From the NCBI GenBank assembly GCA_913774355.1, contig CAJYGB010000040.1, positions 1 to 64,000 on the forward strand: a DNA stretch of 64,000 nt, given 5' to 3'. The DNA is from an uncultured Chryseobacterium sp. GTDB taxonomy: Bacteria > Bacteroidota > Bacteroidia > Flavobacteriales > Weeksellaceae. The position numbers and the translations under genes were made by a program. The notes beneath the pieces are model-generated. The model worked only from the letters and a program-made list of their open reading frames with translations, did not search any database and had not been told where the DNA came from. Shown here one piece after another: positions 16,380-25,625 of this stretch (position 1 is its first letter; each line of letters starts with the position of its first letter).

Positions 16380-19300
16380 ATGCTTACAAAAATCATTGAG
16401 TTTTCTGTAAAGAACAAACTCATCATTGCGCTGTTGGTTTTGGGATTGATAGGCATTGGCTCTTATCAGGTAACCAAACTGCCGATCGACGCCGTTCCGG
16501 ATATCACCAACAACCAGGTTCAGGTGATCACGATTGCCCCTTCATTTGGAGCAACAGACATTGAAAGACTGGTAACTTTTCCCATAGAACAGGCAAACAA
16601 TAATATTTCAGGATTAAAAGAGATCCGCAGTTTTTCACGGTTCGGGTTATCGCTCGTTACCATCGTTTTCGAGGATGATATCGATATTTACTGGGCAAGA
16701 CAGCAGGTGGCAGAACGGCTGCAGCAGGTTCAGACCCAGATTCCGCAGGGAATCGGAACACCCGAATTGGGGCCTATTTCCACAGGGCTAGGCGAAATTT
16801 TCCAGTATGTGATCCGTCCCGAAAAAGGCTACGAGAAAAAATACGACATCACAGAACTTCGTACAATTCAGGACTGGATCGTAAGACGACAGCTTCTCGG
16901 TGTAAAGGGCGTTGCCGAAGTCAGCAGTTTCGGTGGAAAACTGAAACAATACGAAATTGCCGTAAATCCCGACAAATTAAATGCTTACGGAATCACCATC
17001 AACGATGTTTTCGATGCTTTAAACACCAATAACCAGAACACAGGAGGAGCTTATATCGAAAAAGGGCCCACTGTTTTATACATCCGAAGCGAAGGTCTCA
17101 TCGGAAATATTGAAGACATCAAAAATATAGCGATTGCTTCCAAAACCAATGAAATTCCATTGTTCATAAGAGATGTTGCAGAGGTGAAAACCAGCTTTGC
17201 CACAAGATACGGCGCCATGACATTCAATGATCAGGGAGAAGTTTCCGGGGCAGTGGTGATGATGCTGAAAGGAGAAAACAGCAATCAGGTCATTAAAAAC
17301 GTAAAAGAAAAAATTGCACAGATCCACAAAACCCTTCCGAAAGGAGTGGTGATAGAACCGTTTCTGGATCGTACCAAAATGGTAAACAACGCCATCGGAA
17401 CCGTAGAAAAAAACCTTACGGAAGGTGCATTAATTGTTGTATTTGTACTGGTTCTGTTCCTCGGAAATGTACGCGCAGGATTGCTTGTGGCTTCCGTAAT
17501 TCCTCTCGCTATGCTTTTTGCCATCTGTATGATGAATCTCTTCGGAGTCAGCGGAAACCTGATGAGTCTCGGTGCACTGGATTTCGGATTGATTATCGAC
17601 GGTGCGGTCATTATTGTAGAATCTGTCCTGCACCAGTTCAGCCATAATTCAAAATTCAAAAAAATATTCTCCGTTGGAAAAGAAGAAATGGACACCATTG
17701 TTACCGATTCTGCCGGAAAAATGATGAACAGTGCGGTCTTCGGTCAGATCATCATCCTGATTGTTTATCTTCCCATTCTTACCTTGCAGGGAATCGAAGG
17801 AAAAATGTTCAAACCGATGGCTCAGACTGTCGCTTTTGCTTTACTGGGAGCATTTTTATTGTCGTTAACCTACATTCCGATGATGAGTTCTTTGCTATTG
17901 AGAAAAAGAAGCTCAAAGCCGAATTTATCCGACCGGATGATGAAAAAAGTAGAGAAAATTTATCTGAAAACATTACTTAAAATTTTAAGAGTTCCGAAAA
18001 TCGTATTCTCCATCGTGGCTTTACTTTTTGTCTTGGCAATTTTCATTCTCAGCAGAATGGGAGGAGAATTCATTCCTTCCCTTGAAGAAGGAGATTTTGC
18101 GGTAGAAACCAGAGTTTTGCCGGGAAGTAATCTGAATACAACCATTGAAAGTACCCAAAAAGCCGCTCATATTCTGAAATCAAGATTTCCGGAAGTACAA
18201 AAAGTCGTGACAAAAATCGGGAGCGGGGAAGTTCCTACAGATCCGATGCCGATGGATGCTGCCGATTTAATGGTGATTCTGAAAGACAAAAAAGAATGGA
18301 CTTCTGCCTCTACATTCCCTGAACTGGCAGATAAAATGAGCAAAGAACTGCAGGACGTTCCCGGTGTAACGGTAAGTTTCCAATTTCCGGTGCAGATGCG
18401 TTTCAATGAACTGATGACGGGAGCAAGACAGGATGTCGTGGTGAAGATTTTCGGAGATGATCTTGACATTCTTTCCCAAAATGCCCAAAAACTCGGGAAA
18501 ATTATTGAAACTGTAGACGGAGCGCAAAATCTTTACATCGAACCGATTGCCGGAATGCCGCAGGTAACCATAGAATACAACCGTCCTGTTATTGCACAAT
18601 ATCATTTATCCATTTCCGACATCAACCGGATTGTGAATGCTGCATTTGCAGGGCAGAGTACGGGTCTCGTTTTCGAAGGAGAAAAACGTTTCGATATGGT
18701 CGTTCGTCTCGATTCCAAAGTCCGTAAAAATGTGGATGATATTAAAAACCTGCTTGTTCCGACCCCTTTCGGAAACCAGATTCCGCTTTCCCAGCTTGCA
18801 AAAGTTGAAGTAAAGAACGGTCCGAACCAGATTCAGAGAGAAAACGCACAACGCAGAATTGTCGTTGGATTCAACATCAAAGGAAGAGACGTTCAGAGCA
18901 TCGTGGAAGAACTTCAGGCTAAAGTTAACAAAGAAATAAAACTTCCAACAGGTTATTACATGACGTACGGAGGTTCTTTTGAAAACCTGCACAATGCAAA
19001 ACAGCGTCTGATGATTGCCGTTCCGGTTGCTTTGGCGCTTATTTTTGTGATGTTGTTTTTAGCATTTGGTTCGGTGAAAGAAAGTCTGCTGATTTACACC
19101 GCAATTCCACTGTCGATTATTGGCGGCGTATTTCTTCTGGCTCTGAGAGGAATGCCTTTCAGCATCAGTGCAGGTGTCGGATTCATTGCCCTTTTCGGAG
19201 TGGCAGTTCTTAACGGAATCGTTCTCATTTCAGAATTCAACAGATTATACAAAAGCGGGATCCGCAATATCGTAAGAATTGTAATTGATGGCGGAGAATC

Positions 19301-19532
19301 CAGGCTTCGTCCGGTTCTAATGACGGCTTTCGTAGCATCTTTAGGATTTATTCCGATGGCGCTCAGCAACGGAGCAGGAGCGGAAGTGCAACGTCCGCTG
19401 GCAACCGTGGTGATCGGAGGTCTGCTCGTGGCAACTTTCCTTACGCTCTTTGTACTGCCGCTTCTTTATGTAACTATTGAAAAAGGATTTAAAATGAAAT
19501 CGCCATCATTTGTAAAACGGAAAAGCCTATGA
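16380..19532 (+). CDS. CusA/CzcA-family heavy-metal efflux RND pump
   Basis: A 1050-residue inner-membrane proton antiporter of the HME-RND group. It has the full RND layout: TM1 at the N-terminus, porter domain with QVQVITIAPSFGATDIERLVT, TM2-6 with LGALDFGLIIDGAVIIVES carrying the acidic relay residues, then a second porter half and TM7-12. Such pumps export Cu/Ag or Zn/Co/Cd across both membranes. The sequence alone does not fix the metal. It is followed by its outer-membrane channel and adaptor genes, giving the order pump-channel-adaptor. Confidence 0.92.
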   Translation: MLTKIIEFSVKNKLIIALLVLGLIGIGSYQVTKLPIDAVPDITNNQVQVITIAPSFGATDIERLVTFPIEQANNNISGLKEIRSFSRFGLSLVTIVFEDDIDIYWARQQVAERLQQVQTQIPQGIGTPELGPISTGLGEIFQYVIRPEKGYEKKYDITELRTIQDWIVRRQLLGVKGVAEVSSFGGKLKQYEIAVNPDKLNAYGITINDVFDALNTNNQNTGGAYIEKGPTVLYIRSEGLIGNIEDIKNIAIASKTNEIPLFIRDVAEVKTSFATRYGAMTFNDQGEVSGAVVMMLKGENSNQVIKNVKEKIAQIHKTLPKGVVIEPFLDRTKMVNNAIGTVEKNLTEGALIVVFVLVLFLGNVRAGLLVASVIPLAMLFAICMMNLFGVSGNLMSLGALDFGLIIDGAVIIVESVLHQFSHNSKFKKIFSVGKEEMDTIVTDSAGKMMNSAVFGQIIILIVYLPILTLQGIEGKMFKPMAQTVAFALLGAFLLSLTYIPMMSSLLLRKRSSKPNLSDRMMKKVEKIYLKTLLKILRVPKIVFSIVALLFVLAIFILSRMGGEFIPSLEEGDFAVETRVLPGSNLNTTIESTQKAAHILKSRFPEVQKVVTKIGSGEVPTDPMPMDAADLMVILKDKKEWTSASTFPELADKMSKELQDVPGVTVSFQFPVQMRFNELMTGARQDVVVKIFGDDLDILSQNAQKLGKIIETVDGAQNLYIEPIAGMPQVTIEYNRPVIAQYHLSISDINRIVNAAFAGQSTGLVFEGEKRFDMVVRLDSKVRKNVDDIKNLLVPTPFGNQIPLSQLAKVEVKNGPNQIQRENAQRRIVVGFNIKGRDVQSIVEELQAKVNKEIKLPTGYYMTYGGSFENLHNAKQRLMIAVPVALALIFVMLFLAFGSVKESLLIYTAIPLSIIGGVFLLALRGMPFSISAGVGFIALFGVAVLNGIVLISEFNRLYKSGIRNIVRIVIDGGESRLRPVLMTAFVASLGFIPMALSNGAGAEVQRPLATVVIGGLLVATFLTLFVLPLLYVTIEKGFKMKSPSFVKRKSL

Positions 19533-19580
19533 AGAAAACGCGATTACATATGACCTTTAAAAAATAATAAATATCTACAT

Positions 19581-20807
19581 ATGAAAAATAATCATAAAAA
19601 TATAACGGCTGTATTCATTTTGCTATTCAGCTTTGCAGGATTCGGGTTGAAAGCGCAAACGCCAATTAATCTTCAGACGGCGATCAATACCGCACTGGAA
19701 AACAACAGAAATCTTAAAAACGAAAAGCTTAAATCTGAATATTCCAAAGCTTTGATAAAATCGGCTAATGATATTCCGCAGACTGGTGTAACGTTCGATT
19801 ACGGACAGATCAACAGTGCGTACAACGATATGAAATTTGGCATTTCCCAGAACATTGCTTTTCCGACCGTGTATAAAAAACAGAAAAATGTGTACACCGA
19901 AGAATGGAAAAAATCTTTGCTGAATGTTTCCCTGAAAGAATATGAACTTAAAAAAGCAGTCAGTCTTACCTTTTACAATATGCTGTACTGGAAAGAAAAA
20001 GAAAAGCTGCTGAATGAAATCCTGCAACTCTACACCGATTTTTCCGACAAAGCGAACCTTCGTCTGAAAGCCGGGGAGAGCAATATTCTTGAAAAAACAA
20101 CCGCTTCCAGCCAGAAATCGGCGATCGAAATTCAGTTAAAACAATTGCAGCAGGAATTAGCCGTTTTAAAGATCCAGTTTCAGTGGCTTTTGAATACGGA
20201 AACCGATTTCATTCCCGAAGATTCAAAATCTTTTGCCAATTCTTTAAACGAAAAACTGGCGGATCATCCTCTGCTCAAAATCTGGGAACAGCAGAAAAAT
20301 ATTTCCGCAGAACAGATCGCACTGGAAAAAGCGAAAATGCTTCCCGGATTGCAATTGGCGTACAATCTGAACAGTTTTAAAGGATTAGGTCCGGATGATA
20401 AATTGTATAATGCAACACCTCAGTTTCATTCGGTTCAGGTGGGTGTTTCGCTTCCTGTATTTTCTCGAGGTCAGAAAGCGAGGATTGAAGCCGCAAAAGT
20501 GGCGCAGTCCGTTGCTGAAAGTGAACTGAAAAATGCTGAATTCAATCTTCAGAATCAACTTAAAAAAGCAAGAGAAATCTATCATTCCAACCTGGACATT
20601 GTTTCAAAATATGAAACTTCCGACCTTAAAAACGCAGTGGTCATTACCGAAACGGCGAAAAAACAATTCATCGGCGGCGAGATCAATTATCTTGAATTTG
20701 TGATCCTCGTGAATCAGGCAGTACAGCTTAAAAACAATTATACCGATGCCGTTTGGAAACTTAACCAAAGCGCCATTGAACTGGAATACCTTACTTTAAA
20801 TCCGTAA
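19581..20807 (+). CDS. TolC-family outer-membrane efflux channel
   Basis: A 408-residue outer-membrane factor with signal peptide (LFSFAGFGLKAQ). Two repeated, long coiled-coil helical regions carry the LQTAINTALENNRNLKNEKL and QVGVSLPVFSRGQKARIEAAK motifs of TolC/CusC proteins. It forms the exit duct for the RND pump encoded 48 bases upstream. Its stop is only 3 bases before the adaptor start, so the three genes are one operon. Confidence 0.9.
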   Translation: MKNNHKNITAVFILLFSFAGFGLKAQTPINLQTAINTALENNRNLKNEKLKSEYSKALIKSANDIPQTGVTFDYGQINSAYNDMKFGISQNIAFPTVYKKQKNVYTEEWKKSLLNVSLKEYELKKAVSLTFYNMLYWKEKEKLLNEILQLYTDFSDKANLRLKAGESNILEKTTASSQKSAIEIQLKQLQQELAVLKIQFQWLLNTETDFIPEDSKSFANSLNEKLADHPLLKIWEQQKNISAEQIALEKAKMLPGLQLAYNLNSFKGLGPDDKLYNATPQFHSVQVGVSLPVFSRGQKARIEAAKVAQSVAESELKNAEFNLQNQLKKAREIYHSNLDIVSKYETSDLKNAVVITETAKKQFIGGEINYLEFVILVNQAVQLKNNYTDAVWKLNQSAIELEYLTLNP

Positions 20808-20810
20808 AAA

Positions 20811-21950
20811 ATGAAATCAATTTCAATATATACCTTATTAATCAGCTTTTTTGTATTCATTCAGTGTAAAAAAGAAGAAGCTTCAAAGCAGGAAAAAAGT
20901 CTCCCGAAAGACGAAAACGTAGTGACTTTAACTGACGCTCAATTGAGAAATGCAACGATAGAAACAACCACACTTTCGCTACAGAATATCGCTTCCACCC
21001 TGAAATTAAACGGAATGATCGATGTTCCGCCCCAAAATCTGGTTTCAGTAAGCATTCCGCTTGGCGGTTATCTGAAATCCAGCAATCTTCTTCCGGGAAT
21101 GCCGGTTTCCAGAGGTCAGGTCATTGCGGTGATCGAAAACCCGCAGTTCATCCAGCTTCAGCAGGATTATTTAATGGCAAGATCCAAAGCACATTTTGCG
21201 GAACTGGATTATAACCGTCAGAAAACCCTGAACCAAAGCCAGGCAAGCAGTGATAAAGCAATGCAGCTTGCTCAATCTGAAATGAACAGCCAGCGAATTC
21301 TGATGAACTCTCTGGCGCAGCAGCTCAGACTGATCAATATCAATCCGCAATCTTTAAAATCCGGAAACATTACGAAAAGCGTTCCGGTGTACAGTTCGAT
21401 TAACGGTTTTGTAAGCAAAGTGAATGTGAATATCGGGAAATTTGTAAACCCTTCGGATGTGCTTTTCGAGCTTATTAATCCCGATGATATCCACCTGAAT
21501 CTTAAAGTATACGAAAAGGATCTGGAAAACCTGAAAAAAGGACAGCGTGTTGCGGCATACACCAATGCCGATCCGGCCAGGAAATATTACGGCGAAATTC
21601 TTCTCATCAGCAAGGATATCAGCCAGGGCGGTCTGGCGGAAGTACATTGTCATTTCGATAAATACGATCACAGCCTAGTTCCGGGAATGTATATGAATGC
21701 CGAAATTGAAACCAGCACCTCTTTTTCCAATGTAGTTCCGGAAGAAAGCATCGTTAATTTTGAAGGCAAAGACTTCGTTTTTGTTGAGGTTAAAAAGCAG
21801 ACGTACCGATTGACTCCGGTTACTTTGGGAGAAACGGAAAACGGATTTATCCAGATCCTCAATTTTGATGATTTTAAGAATAAAAAGATCGTGACCAAAA
21901 ATGCTTATACGCTTTTGATGAAGCTTAAAAATACGGAGGAAGAAGAATAA
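20811..21950 (+). CDS. RND periplasmic adaptor lipoprotein (CusB/CzcB type)
   Basis: A 379-residue membrane-fusion protein. The lipobox FIQC (near residue 19) marks a lipoprotein anchored in the inner membrane. A biotinyl-lipoyl-like region (VSIPLGGYLKSSNLLPGMPV...VIAVIENPQFIQLQQDY), a helical hairpin and a beta-barrel (GSINGFVSKVNVNIGKFV-like segment as SSINGFVSKVNV) follow. It couples the pump to the TolC channel. It is the last gene of the efflux operon; a 200-base spacer with no terminator I can see follows. Confidence 0.9.
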   Translation: MKSISIYTLLISFFVFIQCKKEEASKQEKSLPKDENVVTLTDAQLRNATIETTTLSLQNIASTLKLNGMIDVPPQNLVSVSIPLGGYLKSSNLLPGMPVSRGQVIAVIENPQFIQLQQDYLMARSKAHFAELDYNRQKTLNQSQASSDKAMQLAQSEMNSQRILMNSLAQQLRLININPQSLKSGNITKSVPVYSSINGFVSKVNVNIGKFVNPSDVLFELINPDDIHLNLKVYEKDLENLKKGQRVAAYTNADPARKYYGEILLISKDISQGGLAEVHCHFDKYDHSLVPGMYMNAEIETSTSFSNVVPEESIVNFEGKDFVFVEVKKQTYRLTPVTLGETENGFIQILNFDDFKNKKIVTKNAYTLLMKLKNTEEEE

Positions 21951-22115
21951 ATATTAAGTTTAAAGTAATTTGATATCATTATTCGTCAGTTAAATATGTA
22001 AAGTCTGTCTGAAATAATTTCAGAATTAATTTACACAAGTTTATAATTTAAACAATAAACTAAAGCTGAACAATTTATTGAACATTTTAGCGTTATAATC
22101 CGGATTAATTTAAAA

Positions 22116-22145
22116 TCATTCTTAACAGAAGATTTTATACCTTTG
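22116..22145 (+). promoter_or_regulatory. Second copy of the TCATTCTTAAC promoter
   Basis: TCATTCTTAAC (22116-22126), an 11-base gap, -7 box TACCTTTG (22138-22145), five bases, GTG at 22151. Element order and spacing equal those at 15745-15780, while the intervening bases differ. This supports a shared regulator or sigma factor and a leaderless mRNA. Confidence 0.65.
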
Positions 22146-22150
22146 ATTAA

Positions 22151-22537
22151 GTGAAAAAGTTGGTTTCCATATTGTTACTATCCTTATTCTTGGTTTCTAC
22201 AACCGAGCTGTATCAGCTTTTGAAGATTCCTGCTCTGGTAGAACATTACTGGGAACACAAACAGCTTAATCCGGAAATGCCGCTGATTGCGTTTTTCAAA
22301 GCACATTACGATCATCCTGCAAAAGACGGAGATTACGGTAAAGACAGAAAACTGCCGTTTGTAATTCATTCTGCACCGCTTACTTTGGTTTTTACCATCA
22401 ATCCGGGCTTTTATTTTGAAACAAAAACGGAAAATTTCAGATCACTGAAATCGCATGAAATTCCTTCAAAAGACGAAGATTTCTGCTACAAAGGATTCGC
22501 GGGATCTGTCTGGGAGCCACCGAAATCGATTGCTTAA
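22151..22537 (+). CDS. Paralogue of the small His-rich exported protein
   Basis: A 128-residue protein starting at GTG. It shares with the 15780 protein the start MKKL.SILLLSL.LVSTTELYQ and the body pattern EHYWEHK...FFKAHYDHPAKDGDYGKD...LPF, ending WEPPKS. The C-terminal third differs between them. It leads a second gene set (thioredoxin, ApbE, DUF4266, DUF3570), as its paralogue leads the efflux pump. Function unknown; periplasmic metal or redox stress sensing is a guess from context. Confidence 0.75.
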   Translation: MKKLVSILLLSLFLVSTTELYQLLKIPALVEHYWEHKQLNPEMPLIAFFKAHYDHPAKDGDYGKDRKLPFVIHSAPLTLVFTINPGFYFETKTENFRSLKSHEIPSKDEDFCYKGFAGSVWEPPKSIA

Positions 22538-22612
22538 TTCATTTACCATTTTTTGATTTCATTTAATCAAAATCCATCGTTTATTATCAAAATCATTATA
22601 AAATTTAAAATA

Positions 22613-23059
22613 ATGAAAACAATATTATCAGCCATTCTTATGGTTGTATTTTCCTTTGGTTTCCACGCGCAAAACAGACTGGAAAACGCAAAAAAAACGG
22701 CTGCAGAAAACAAAGAACTCATTCTGCTTAACTTTTCCGGTTCAGACTGGTGTATTCCGTGTATCAAGCTTCATAAAAATATCATCGAAACAGAAGATTT
22801 CAAAAAACTGGAATCCGATGGTGTGCTTGTCTACATCAATGCCGATTTTCCACGAAATAAGAAAAACCAGCTTTCGGCAGATCTGAAAAAAGAGAACGCT
22901 TCTCTTGCCGACCAGTACAATCCGAAAGGTATTTTCCCATATACCATTCTGATGAATGCGGACGGAAAGATCCTGAAAAGCTGGGAAGGGCTGCCTTCGG
23001 AAAATGCGCTGGCTTTTACTAAAGAAATAAAAGAGATCAGGGAGAACCAAAAACCTTAA
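22613..23059 (+). CDS. Periplasmic thioredoxin-fold protein
   Basis: A 148-residue protein with signal peptide (AILMVVFSFGFHAQ). It has a thioredoxin fold, with NFSGSDWCIPC placing the redox pair C47-C50 and the cis-Pro segment near KGIFPYTILM. It is related to thioredoxin_7/TlpA-like oxidoreductases. I start at ATG 22613; the longer open frame would bury the signal peptide. It lies 4 bases before apbE, so the two are translationally close. It may keep a periplasmic or flavinylated partner reduced. Confidence 0.85.
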   Translation: MKTILSAILMVVFSFGFHAQNRLENAKKTAAENKELILLNFSGSDWCIPCIKLHKNIIETEDFKKLESDGVLVYINADFPRNKKNQLSADLKKENASLADQYNPKGIFPYTILMNADGKILKSWEGLPSENALAFTKEIKEIRENQKP

Positions 23060-23062
23060 ACT

Positions 23063-23992
23063 ATGCTGAGAGAATTCAAAAGACCCCGGAAGCTGATGGG
23101 GAATGCTTTTGAAATTACCGTGGTAAGCGATGATGAAAATGCTGCGTACGGTCATATTGAAGATGCCATTGATGAAATCCGCAGGATCGAAAAGCTTCTT
23201 ACGACTTACAATGAAGAAAGCCAGACCAACCTCATCAACAGAAATGCAGGAATACAACCTGTAAAAGTGGACTGGGAAATTTTCGGACTTATTGAAAGAA
23301 GCTTGAGAATCAGTAACATTACCAACGGATATTTTGATATTTCTTATGGCGGGATCGATAAAAGTTTCTGGAACTTCGACCGTGAAATGAAAGAGCTTCC
23401 GGATCCCAAGCAGATTAAAGATCATCTGAAACTAGTCAATTATCAGCATATTATGCTCGATCGGGAAAATCAGACCGTTTTTCTCAAAGAAAAAGGGATG
23501 CGCATCGGCTTTGGCGGAATTGGGAAAGGATATGCCGCAGAAATGGCCAAAAGAATTCTCCTCGAAAGAGGCGTAAATTCCGGCATCGTGAACGCTTCGG
23601 GTGATCTGACCACGTGGGGAAATCAGGCGAATGGAAAACCGTGGACGGTAGGAATTGCCGATCCCGACAACGCCGGACAGCCTTTTTCCTATATGAATAT
23701 CACAGATATGGCCGTGGCAACGTCCGGGAATTACGAAAAATTTGTGGTTATCAACGGTAAAAAATATTCACACACCATTAATCCGAAAACGGGAATGCCG
23801 GTTTCGGGTGTCAAAAGTGTCACCGTTTTTTGCCCCAATGCAGAAATTGCCGATGCCATGGCAACCCCTGTCAGTATTATGGGGGTTGAAGCAGCACTCA
23901 ATATGGTCAACCAGATCAATCATCTGGAATGCATCATCATCGATGATCATGATACAATATATTCCTCTCAGAATATTAATTTAAAATATTAA
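23063..23992 (+). CDS. apbE: FAD:protein FMN transferase
   Basis: A 309-residue ApbE-family enzyme that moves FMN from FAD onto a Thr/Ser of extracytoplasmic proteins. Family features include GFGGIGKGYAAEM (near 153), NASGDLTTWG (near 178) and SHTINPKTGMPV (near 235), which bind Mg and FAD. There is no clear signal peptide, unlike most ApbE proteins, so it may act in the cytoplasm or be exported otherwise. It sits between a thioredoxin-fold gene and DUF4266. No recognisable FMN-binding acceptor domain is in the window. Confidence 0.9.
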   Translation: MLREFKRPRKLMGNAFEITVVSDDENAAYGHIEDAIDEIRRIEKLLTTYNEESQTNLINRNAGIQPVKVDWEIFGLIERSLRISNITNGYFDISYGGIDKSFWNFDREMKELPDPKQIKDHLKLVNYQHIMLDRENQTVFLKEKGMRIGFGGIGKGYAAEMAKRILLERGVNSGIVNASGDLTTWGNQANGKPWTVGIADPDNAGQPFSYMNITDMAVATSGNYEKFVVINGKKYSHTINPKTGMPVSGVKSVTVFCPNAEIADAMATPVSIMGVEAALNMVNQINHLECIIIDDHDTIYSSQNINLKY

Positions 23993-23996
23993 AAAA

Positions 23997-24392
23997 ATGA
24001 AACATTTCATAAAATATATCCGGAAAATTGCCAATTCATTAGGGCAGCTAAAAACGATGTTCGTAAATTTCAGAAAAACATTCGTTTTTGCCTCATGTAT
24101 GTCTTCCAATAATGCGAGTCACTTTGAGCTTGTCGAAGAGTCCGCTCAGGTCGGGCTGCATAAATTCAACACTTTACATTACAGAACAATTGCTGTTCTT
24201 TCGATATTGATAATCCCGTTTTTGAATTCGTGCACAACCGTAAAAGAGTACGAAAAGAATAAACTCAACGATGCCGAAATGGTTCTTGGAAACCGTACCA
24301 TCGAAAAAACGGAACTCAGCTTCCAGTCTTACCGTGAAGGTTCTTCGGGAGCCAATGCCGGAAAAGTAGGTGGCGGCTGCGGCTGTAATTAA
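23997..24392 (+). CDS. DUF4266 lipoprotein with repeat-derived N-terminal insertion
   Basis: The last 55 residues (CTTVKEYEKNKLNDAEM to GGGCGCN) are a DUF4266 small lipoprotein, with lipobox PFLNSC and a cysteine-containing C-terminus. In normal members the lipobox Cys lies near residue 20; here it is residue 79. Bases 24120-24138 carry CACTTTGAGCTTGTCGAAG, a phrase typical of flavobacterial intergenic repeats. Joining residues 1-7 (MKHFIKY) to RTIAVLSILII would give a normal signal peptide. I infer an in-frame repeat insertion of about 55 codons. Export is therefore doubtful. Confidence 0.75.
   Translation: MKHFIKYIRKIANSLGQLKTMFVNFRKTFVFASCMSSNNASHFELVEESAQVGLHKFNTLHYRTIAVLSILIIPFLNSCTTVKEYEKNKLNDAEMVLGNRTIEKTELSFQSYREGSSGANAGKVGGGCGCN
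24120..24138 (+). repeat. Dispersed-repeat phrase inside the DUF4266 gene
   Basis: CACTTTGAGCTTGTCGAAG is a sequence I know as common in intergenic repeats of Chryseobacterium and relatives. Here it lies within a coding frame, in the stretch that pushes the lipobox away from the start codon. The exact insertion borders cannot be fixed from one copy. Confidence 0.5.
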
Positions 24393-24428
24393 GAAAAGAG
24401 AAATTGTAAAATGTAATTGTGATTTAAA

Positions 24429-25619
24429 ATGAAAAGAATTATCATCAGTGCCCTTGCTCTTTTCGGGATCTTTAATGCCAAAGCGCAGGAAAATACCAAT
24501 AACGAGCAGCCTAAAAAGCTGACTTTCGATGAAGCTAATTTAGTATCGAGCTATTATAAACAGGATGGAAACAACTCGGCAGTAACCGGCGGAATCGGTA
24601 CAGAGAAGCTTACCGATATTTCCAATGCCATCGACGTAACGGTGGTGAAATACGATAAAAAAGACAGGAAAAACAAATTTGGGCTAAGTGTCGGCATCGA
24701 CCATTACACCTCAGCTTCTTCCGATATGATCGACCTGAAGGCCAATTCGTCGGCTTCTCATGCCGATACCAGGATTTATCCTGCGCTCAGCTGGAGCCGG
24801 GAAAATGAAACCAAAGGTACCACGCTGATGGCCGGAGCTATGTTTTCCACGGAGTTCGATTACCAATCTGTCGGGGCCAATATCGGATTTGCAAAAAAAA
24901 CAGGCGACAGAATGGGCGAATTTACTGCGAAATTCCAGGCGTATATCGACCAGGTAAAACTCGTGACCCCCATTGAGCTGAGAACAAACGGAAGTACCGG
25001 TGGCGAACATGAAAATTACGGAACCAGCGGCAGAAATACTTTTGCGCTTTCATTGGCCTATTCGCAGATCATCAACCAGAATTTTCAGGTTGAGCTTTTG
25101 GCGGACGGGGTTCAGCAGACCGGTTATTTAAGCCTGCCTTTTCACCGGGTCTATTTTACGGACAACTCGGTACATCAGGAAACTTTGCCGGATAAAAGAT
25201 TTAAAATTCCGGTAGGGGTACGGGCCAATTATTTCCTGGGCGATAAAGTAATCCTGAGAGCGTATTATCGTTATTACACCGACGATTGGGGGTTGAAGTC
25301 GAATACCTTCAGCCTGGAAACCCCGGTGAAGATCTCGCCGTTTGTTTCCGTAAGTCCGTTTTACCGGTACTATTCCCAGACAGCGGCTAAATATTTTGCA
25401 CCTTACCAGCAGCATACGGCTTTTGACGATTACTATACCAGCAATTATGATCTCTCGAAATTCGACAGCCATTTTTACGGAGCCGGAATCCGGCTCAATC
25501 CCAAAAACGGTCTCTTCGGAATCCAGAGGCTGAATATGCTGGAAATCCGGTATGGGCATTATACGAAATCCGTAGGGATGAAATCTGATATTATTTCCTT
25601 AAATTTAAGGTTCAAATAA
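24429..25619 (+). CDS. DUF3570 outer-membrane beta-barrel protein
   Basis: A 396-residue protein with signal peptide (ALALFGIFNAKAQ). The body is made of alternating strands (VGIDHYTSASSDM..., IILRAYYRYY) and ends in LNLRFK, as in outer-membrane barrels. The family is DUF3570. DUF3570 and DUF4266 genes habitually neighbour each other, with ApbE and a thioredoxin-fold protein, as here. This suggests a surface or envelope redox system whose details are not known. Confidence 0.82.
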   Translation: MKRIIISALALFGIFNAKAQENTNNEQPKKLTFDEANLVSSYYKQDGNNSAVTGGIGTEKLTDISNAIDVTVVKYDKKDRKNKFGLSVGIDHYTSASSDMIDLKANSSASHADTRIYPALSWSRENETKGTTLMAGAMFSTEFDYQSVGANIGFAKKTGDRMGEFTAKFQAYIDQVKLVTPIELRTNGSTGGEHENYGTSGRNTFALSLAYSQIINQNFQVELLADGVQQTGYLSLPFHRVYFTDNSVHQETLPDKRFKIPVGVRANYFLGDKVILRAYYRYYTDDWGLKSNTFSLETPVKISPFVSVSPFYRYYSQTAAKYFAPYQQHTAFDDYYTSNYDLSKFDSHFYGAGIRLNPKNGLFGIQRLNMLEIRYGHYTKSVGMKSDIISLNLRFK

Positions 25620-25625
25620 TAGCCT

